Source: Acidovorax temperans (GTDB lineage Bacteria > Pseudomonadota > Gammaproteobacteria > Burkholderiales > Burkholderiaceae_C). Taken from it: a stretch of DNA of 64,000 nt. The notes below the pieces were generated by a model, which ran no database searches, had not been told where the DNA came from, and saw only the letters and a program-made list of their open reading frames with translations. Below, piece after piece: positions 60,271 through 64,000 of this stretch; the first letter of the stretch is position 1, and the number at the start of each line of letters is the position of its first letter. Made by a program: the position numbers and the translations under genes. The stretch covers positions 870,001 through 934,000 of the forward strand of contig NZ_VFPV01000001.1 in the NCBI RefSeq assembly GCF_006716905.1, read 5' to 3'.

Positions 60271-60747
60271 ATGAAAGGCGACCCACAAGTCATCGCGCAC
60301 CTGCAAGCGCAACTGAAGAACGAACTCACCGCCATCAACCAGTACTTCCTGCACTACCGCATGCTCAAGCACTGGGGCTTCGACAAGCTGGCCAAGAAGG
60401 AATACGAAGAATCCATCGGCGAGATGAAGCACGCGGACTGGCTGATGGACCGCATCTTCATGCTCGACGGCCTGCCCAACCTGCAAGACCTGGGCAAGCT
60501 GCAAGTGGGCGAGGATGTGCCAGAAATCCTGGCCTGCGACCTGCGCTCGGAACAAGGCGCCCAAGCCACCATCAAGGAAGGCATGGCCCACTGCGAAAGC
60601 GTGCGCGACTATGTCTCGCGCGACCTGCTGCAAAAGATTCTGGACGACACCGAAGAGCACATCGACTTTCTGGAAACCCAGATCGACCTCATCGAAAAGG
60701 TGGGTCTGCCGAACTACCTCCAGTCCCAAATGGGGGATGCTGACTGA
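60271..60747 (+). CDS. bfr: Bacterioferritin
   Basis: 158 aa iron-storage protein forming a 24-mer shell. Ferroxidase ligands E18, E51 and H54 and the haem ligand M52 are present (ELTAINQYFLHYRMLKHWGF, EESIGEMKHADWLMDRIFML), with DDTEEHIDFLETQ supplying the last Glu/His pair. Start at 60271 with a perfect AGGAGG 5 bases upstream. It is divergent from ahpC and upstream of an iron-uptake operon, so the area links peroxide defence with iron storage. Confidence 0.97.
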   Translation: MKGDPQVIAHLQAQLKNELTAINQYFLHYRMLKHWGFDKLAKKEYEESIGEMKHADWLMDRIFMLDGLPNLQDLGKLQVGEDVPEILACDLRSEQGAQATIKEGMAHCESVRDYVSRDLLQKILDDTEEHIDFLETQIDLIEKVGLPNYLQSQMGDAD

Positions 60748-60793
60748 GGCAGTCGATACCCTCTGGGGCGCACGGCCAGCCGCCGCGCCATCG

Positions 60794-60818
60794 AACGGGC
60801 CTGCGGGCCCGTTTTTTT
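60794..60818 (+). terminator. bfr terminator
   Basis: ACGGGCC-TGC-GGGCCCGT followed by TTTTTTT: a strong stem and T run, 47 bases after the bfr stop. Confidence 0.88.
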
Positions 60819-60906
60819 CGTCTGCACCAGGCGGCCCGCTCACTCTCCACCCGCAGCGGTCTGTTGCAACCTTGCGCCAACGCAAGCAGAACTTTACAAA
60901 CAAAAC

Positions 60907-60924
60907 AAGAATGCTTCTCAATAA
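60907..60924 (+). promoter_or_regulatory. Candidate Fur box of the iron-uptake operon
   Basis: AAGAATGCTTCTCAATAA resembles GAGAATGATTCTCATT-type Fur sites (the GAATGnTTCTCA core matches throughout). It lies in a short AT-rich island where the operon promoter is expected. Confidence 0.6.
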
Positions 60925-61067
60925 CTGTAGAATTCCGCGCTAGCAAGCCAGCACGAACGGGACCCCGCCGGGTGCAGCCAGCCTTTGGATCAACCCAGAC
61001 TGGAGCCCCTGCCCATGCCTTGCCGCCGCCCCCTGTGCACCCACTTCCCGAGCCTCTCGGTGCAGCC

Positions 61068-61376
61068 ATGAAAACGGCCCGAGTGGACTGGCGGTACCGC
61101 CTCACTATTTTGTCGCGCACCCTGGCCGCTGCGTTGGGGGGCTATGCACTGACGGCAGCGTTTGCCGGGGCGTTGTCGCTGGCGCTGGCCCAGGCCATGC
61201 CCCGGGTGGATGCCGTGCTCACCGCCACCATGCTGGCCTGGCTGGTCTACGCCGCCGCGGTGGCCTGGGTGTTTTATGCACGCACCAGCTGGGGCGCCTG
61301 GCTGGGCATGCTGGCACCCGCCGCCGTGATGGGCGCCATGGCCATGGCGCCGCGCTGGCTGGGGGCTGCGGCATGA
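61068..61376 (+). CDS. DUF3649 membrane protein of an iron-uptake operon
   Basis: 102 aa with three hydrophobic segments (LAAALGGYALTAAFAGALSL, AVLTATMLAWLVYAAAVAWV, AWLGMLAPAAVMGAMAMAP). DUF3649 proteins recur upstream of PepSY and DUF3325 genes next to siderophore receptors. The biochemical function is not known. The start at ATG 61068 gives the family N-terminus MKTARVDWRYRLTILSRTLA. It overlaps the PepSY gene by 4 bases. Confidence 0.85.
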   Translation: MKTARVDWRYRLTILSRTLAAALGGYALTAAFAGALSLALAQAMPRVDAVLTATMLAWLVYAAAVAWVFYARTSWGAWLGMLAPAAVMGAMAMAPRWLGAAA

Positions 61377-63157
61377 GCACGGCGCCAACCACTGAGAGCG
61401 CCCTGCCCGCACAGGCAAGGGCCAAGACCCCAACCAAGGCCCCCAACGACCGCGAAGGCTTTCGCCAGGCCATGTCGTGGCTGCACACCTGGGCGGGGCT
61501 GGTGCTGGGCTGGCTGCTGTTTGCCATCTTCCTCACAGGCACGCTGTCGTTCTTTAGAAACGAGCTGAACCTGTGGACGCACCCCGAGCTGCACGGCTTG
61601 CCCACCACCGCAGCAGGCACCGAGACAAACACCGCTGAAAAAGCCCTGGCTGCGCTGCACCGCAAGGTGCCCGACGTAACCCAGTGGATCATCCACCTGC
61701 CCGACGAGCGCGATCCGGCAGTGAATGTGCTGTGGCGCGGCAGTGGCAATGGCCGCTTTGAAACCCTGCGCATGAACCCGCAAACGGGCGAGCCAGTGGA
61801 CATCCGCCAGTCCATGGGCGGCGACTTCTTCTACCGCTTTCACTTCGAGCTGCGCACCGCGCAAAAAGGCCGCTGGACGCTGGAAGGCCGCTGGGTGGTG
61901 GGCGTGGCCACGCTGCTCATGTTCATGGCACTGCTCACCGGGGTGGTCACGCACCGGCGCATCTTCAAGGACTTCTTCACCTTCCGCCCCGGCAAGGGCG
62001 GCCAGCGGGCCTGGCTGGACGCGCACAACGTCTCGGGCGTACTGGTGCTGCCGTTTTACCTGATGATCACCTTCAGCGGGCTGATGATCTTCCACTCAAT
62101 GTACCTGCCCAGCGGCATCGCCACGGCGTATGCCGGGGCCGATGGCAAGGTGGACTCGAACACCTACTTTGCCGACCTGCAAGGCGACCAGCCCGAGCGC
62201 CGGGCCCGGCGCGAGCCAGGCGCCAAGGTCGAGCCCCTGCCGCTGATCCCTGTGGCCACCATCCTCACTGCCGCACAAAAGCACTGGGACGGCGGCCGCA
62301 TCGGCTCCATCCAGGCGCGACGCGATGCCCAAGGCAAACCGGTGGTGGAAGTCACCCGCCACGAGGGCGACCGCCTGCAATACCGCCCGCCCCGCCTGCT
62401 GTTTGATGCCACCACCGCACAACCCGTGGGCGAGCTCAACCCCACCAGCGCCGCCGTCACCACCTACGGCGTGCTGTACGGGCTGCACATGGCACGCTTC
62501 GCCAGCCCCGGCCTGCGCTGGGCGTTGTTCGGTTTTGGGCTGCTGGGCTGCCTGATGATTGCCACCGGCATGGTGCTGTGGTCCGTCAAACGCAGCGCGC
62601 AGGCCCAGCGCAAGGTTGCTGCCCAGGCCACCCCAGCCCCGCAGCGACTGCCGCTGGGCGAGCGCCTGGTGGCAGGGCTGAACATTGGCACCCTGGCGGG
62701 TCTGCCGCTGGCTTGCGCGGTGTTTTTGGCGGCCAACCGGCTGCTGCCGCTGGAACTGCCCCAGCGCGCAGACACCGAGCTGGCCTGCTTCTTCGCCACC
62801 TGGGCCCTGGCCCTGGTGTGGGGCCTGGCGTGCCCCCGCCGCCTGGGCTGGACGGCAGTGTTGGCCTTGGCTGCTGCGGCATGGGCCCTGCTGCCCGTGC
62901 TCAATGCCCTGACCACCTCCACCCACCTGGGTGCCACGCTGCCTGCGGGCGACTGGACCTGGGCGGCGCTGGACCTGGCCTTCCTGGCCGCGAGCGCCGT
63001 GCTGGGTGCCGTGGCGTGGCAGCTGCACCGCCGCCGCCCTGCCCCTGCAACCCCTGCCAGGCGCGCGGCCCGCACCCACGTAGCGGCGCCCCAAGCCCCC
63101 ACACCGGCAGCGCACACCGTGCCCAACGCGGCCTCGGAAATCACCGCAGGAACCTGA
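61373..63157 (+). CDS. PepSY-domain membrane protein, putative siderophore-iron reductase
   Basis: 594 aa. The N-terminal helix WLHTWAGLVLGWLLFAIFLT contains His residues of the PepSY-associated TM type. A periplasmic PepSY region is followed by RWVVGVATLLMFMALLTGVV and further helices (YLMITFSGLMIFHSMYLPSG, RWALFGFGLLGCLMIATGMV). The C-terminal third adds about four more. Proteins of this family near siderophore receptors are thought to reduce ferric siderophores at the inner membrane. It overlaps DUF3649 (ATGA) and precedes DUF3325 by 4 bases. Confidence 0.88.
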   Translation: MSTAPTTESALPAQARAKTPTKAPNDREGFRQAMSWLHTWAGLVLGWLLFAIFLTGTLSFFRNELNLWTHPELHGLPTTAAGTETNTAEKALAALHRKVPDVTQWIIHLPDERDPAVNVLWRGSGNGRFETLRMNPQTGEPVDIRQSMGGDFFYRFHFELRTAQKGRWTLEGRWVVGVATLLMFMALLTGVVTHRRIFKDFFTFRPGKGGQRAWLDAHNVSGVLVLPFYLMITFSGLMIFHSMYLPSGIATAYAGADGKVDSNTYFADLQGDQPERRARREPGAKVEPLPLIPVATILTAAQKHWDGGRIGSIQARRDAQGKPVVEVTRHEGDRLQYRPPRLLFDATTAQPVGELNPTSAAVTTYGVLYGLHMARFASPGLRWALFGFGLLGCLMIATGMVLWSVKRSAQAQRKVAAQATPAPQRLPLGERLVAGLNIGTLAGLPLACAVFLAANRLLPLELPQRADTELACFFATWALALVWGLACPRRLGWTAVLALAAAAWALLPVLNALTTSTHLGATLPAGDWTWAALDLAFLAASAVLGAVAWQLHRRRPAPATPARRAARTHVAAPQAPTPAAHTVPNAASEITAGT

Positions 63158-63161
63158 AGCC

Positions 63162-63494
63162 ATGTCCGCCTTTCTGTTTTGCTTTGCCGCCTGGCTGGCC
63201 ATGGCCCTGGGCATGGACAAACACCACGAAGACGCCTTGGGCCGCGAGGCTTCCCCCACGCGCCTGCGCCACCTGCGCAGCGCGGGCTGGGTGATCTTGC
63301 TGGCATCGCTGTGGCTGGCCACGCGCACACCGGCCGGCGTGCCCGCCTCCCTGGGCGTCACGGCATGGGCTGTGGCCCTGTCGGTGGCTGCCATGGCCGC
63401 CACCGCGGCCCTTACCTGGTTGCCCCAGCGCGCTCCGCCGCTGGGTGCCGCGTCGCTGGCAGCAGGGCTGCTGGCGTACGTCAGCGGCCTCTAG
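63162..63494 (+). CDS. DUF3325 membrane protein
   Basis: 110 aa with four hydrophobic stretches (FLFCFAAWLAMALGMDKHHE, AGWVILLASLWLATRTPAGV, WAVALSVAAMAATAALTWL, LAAGLLAYVSGL). DUF3325 is found in the same small iron-linked operons as DUF3649 and PepSY proteins. Function unknown; membrane accessory role inferred. The TonB-dependent receptor begins 119 bases on. Confidence 0.85.
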   Translation: MSAFLFCFAAWLAMALGMDKHHEDALGREASPTRLRHLRSAGWVILLASLWLATRTPAGVPASLGVTAWAVALSVAAMAATAALTWLPQRAPPLGAASLAAGLLAYVSGL

Positions 63495-63613
63495 CCCGGC
63501 GGGCTCCACCCCCCAGCAAACGCTCTCTTGATGCGGCGCCGCCGTGCGCAGGCAGACGCCTGCGCGGCTGTGCAACGCCCCTGTGTTTTTTCACTCTCGT
63601 TACAGGAACCACC

Positions 63614-64000
63614 ATGCATTCATCTTCCATGCCCCGTGTGCGGCACCCTGCGCCCCTGGCCCACACCCTCAGCCCTCTGGCGGCCGCCGTGTTGCTGCTG
63701 GCCTGTGGCAACGCCCTGGCCCAGGGCACGCCAGCCGACACCAGCGCCCCCAAGGCACTGGGCGAAGTCACCATCAAGGCCGCGCCGCAAGGCGACAGCT
63801 ACACACCCACAGCCACCTCGACCGCCACCAAAGGCAGCGCCCCCCTGCGCGATGTGCCGCAGGCCGTGAACGTGGTGCCAGCCCAGTTGCTGCGCGACCA
63901 AGGCGCCCGTTCGATGGAAGACGCGCTGCGCAACGTGCCCGGTGTGGCCATGAGCCATGGCGACGGCCAGCGATCAGGTGGTCATCCGTGGCTTCACCGC
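63614..64000 (+). pseudogene. TonB-dependent siderophore receptor, 5' part, apparent frameshift
   Basis: Signal peptide ending GNALAQ, then the plug domain: LGEVTIKAAPQGDSYTPTAT, APLRDVPQAVNVVPAQLLRD and ALRNVPGVAMSHGDGQR. At about 63972 the frame breaks. Translation in the starting frame becomes SGGHPWLHR, while the conserved DQVVIRGFTA appears in another frame (63973 onward). Loss of a CG dinucleotide (CAGCGCGATC to CAGCGATC) would explain it. The gene runs off the window. It may be a real inactivation, a slippage-variable site or a sequencing error. Confidence 0.75.

Larger units (their letters stand above)
60748..61067 (+). other. Intergenic region between bfr and the iron-uptake operon
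   Basis: 320 bases without a gene. It holds the bfr terminator (60794-60818) and a Fur-box-like sequence (60907-60924). Downstream of that is a leader of about 140 bases to the DUF3649 start. Confidence 0.65.

Overview
The window comes from a chromosome of a betaproteobacterium in the Comamonadaceae, most like Acidovorax, Alicycliphilus or Diaphorobacter. The evidence is the gene order ndk-rlmN-pilF-rodZ-ispG-hisS-yfgM-bamB-der-hfq-hflX-hflK-hflC-hisZ-purA, the Bug-type (TctC) binding proteins, the rpoD with a long Lys/Ala-rich N-terminus, and high GC. The assignment rests on gene content and order, not on a database search.

Layout. (1) 1-21.4 kb is a nearly unbroken minus-strand run of housekeeping genes: rRNA modification (rluB, rluD, rlmN), chromosome segregation (scpB), envelope biogenesis (bamB, rodZ, an NlpD-like LytM protein), type IV pilus assembly (pilF), isoprenoid synthesis (ispG), histidine genes (hisS, hisZ), Hfq, the HflKC protease regulator, surE-pcm and the start of purA. 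Many genes overlap by 1-8 bases, which indicates translational coupling. (2) 21.6-25.8 kb, plus strand: a quinone oxidoreductase-like protein, a diguanylate cyclase and a PhoD phosphatase. (3) 25.9-28.1 kb is a nested pile of mobile DNA between phoD and a convergent Na/Pi cotransporter gene: two palindromic MITE-like elements at the same 8-bp target, an IS200 inside the second palindrome, and an IS630 in the tip of that IS200. (4) 28.1-31.5 kb: Na/Pi cotransporter and an acyl-CoA synthetase. (5) 31.6-34.8 kb: two identical IS1380-family elements in exact tandem. (6) 34.9-42.9 kb: dnaG, rpoD, a TctC-like binding protein and a chemotaxis receptor. (7) 42.9-45.4 kb: a second identical IS200, an IS1111-group IS110 element with a likely bridge-RNA region, and a 284-bp structured palindromic segment.

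(8) 45.4-49.9 kb: a LysR-controlled catabolic cassette (TctC-like binding protein, CoA-transferase, HMG-CoA lyase) whose binding-protein gene is broken by a 50-bp palindrome. (9) 50-54 kb: an HxlR regulator, an FKBP isomerase, an unrecognised conserved-looking protein and a two-gene Na+/solute symporter. (10) 54-57.5 kb: ppsA and its regulator ppsR, divergent. (11) 57.7-60.7 kb: ahpF, ahpC and bacterioferritin, for peroxide and iron handling. (12) 61-64 kb: a probable Fur-controlled iron uptake operon (DUF3649, PepSY, DUF3325, TonB-dependent receptor). The receptor shows a frameshift near the window edge.

The part least covered by standard annotation is the small-repeat layer: at least six copies of a two-hairpin intergenic repeat, three other palindromic elements, and insertion sequences placed in or beside them. 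No tRNA, rRNA or CRISPR array was seen.
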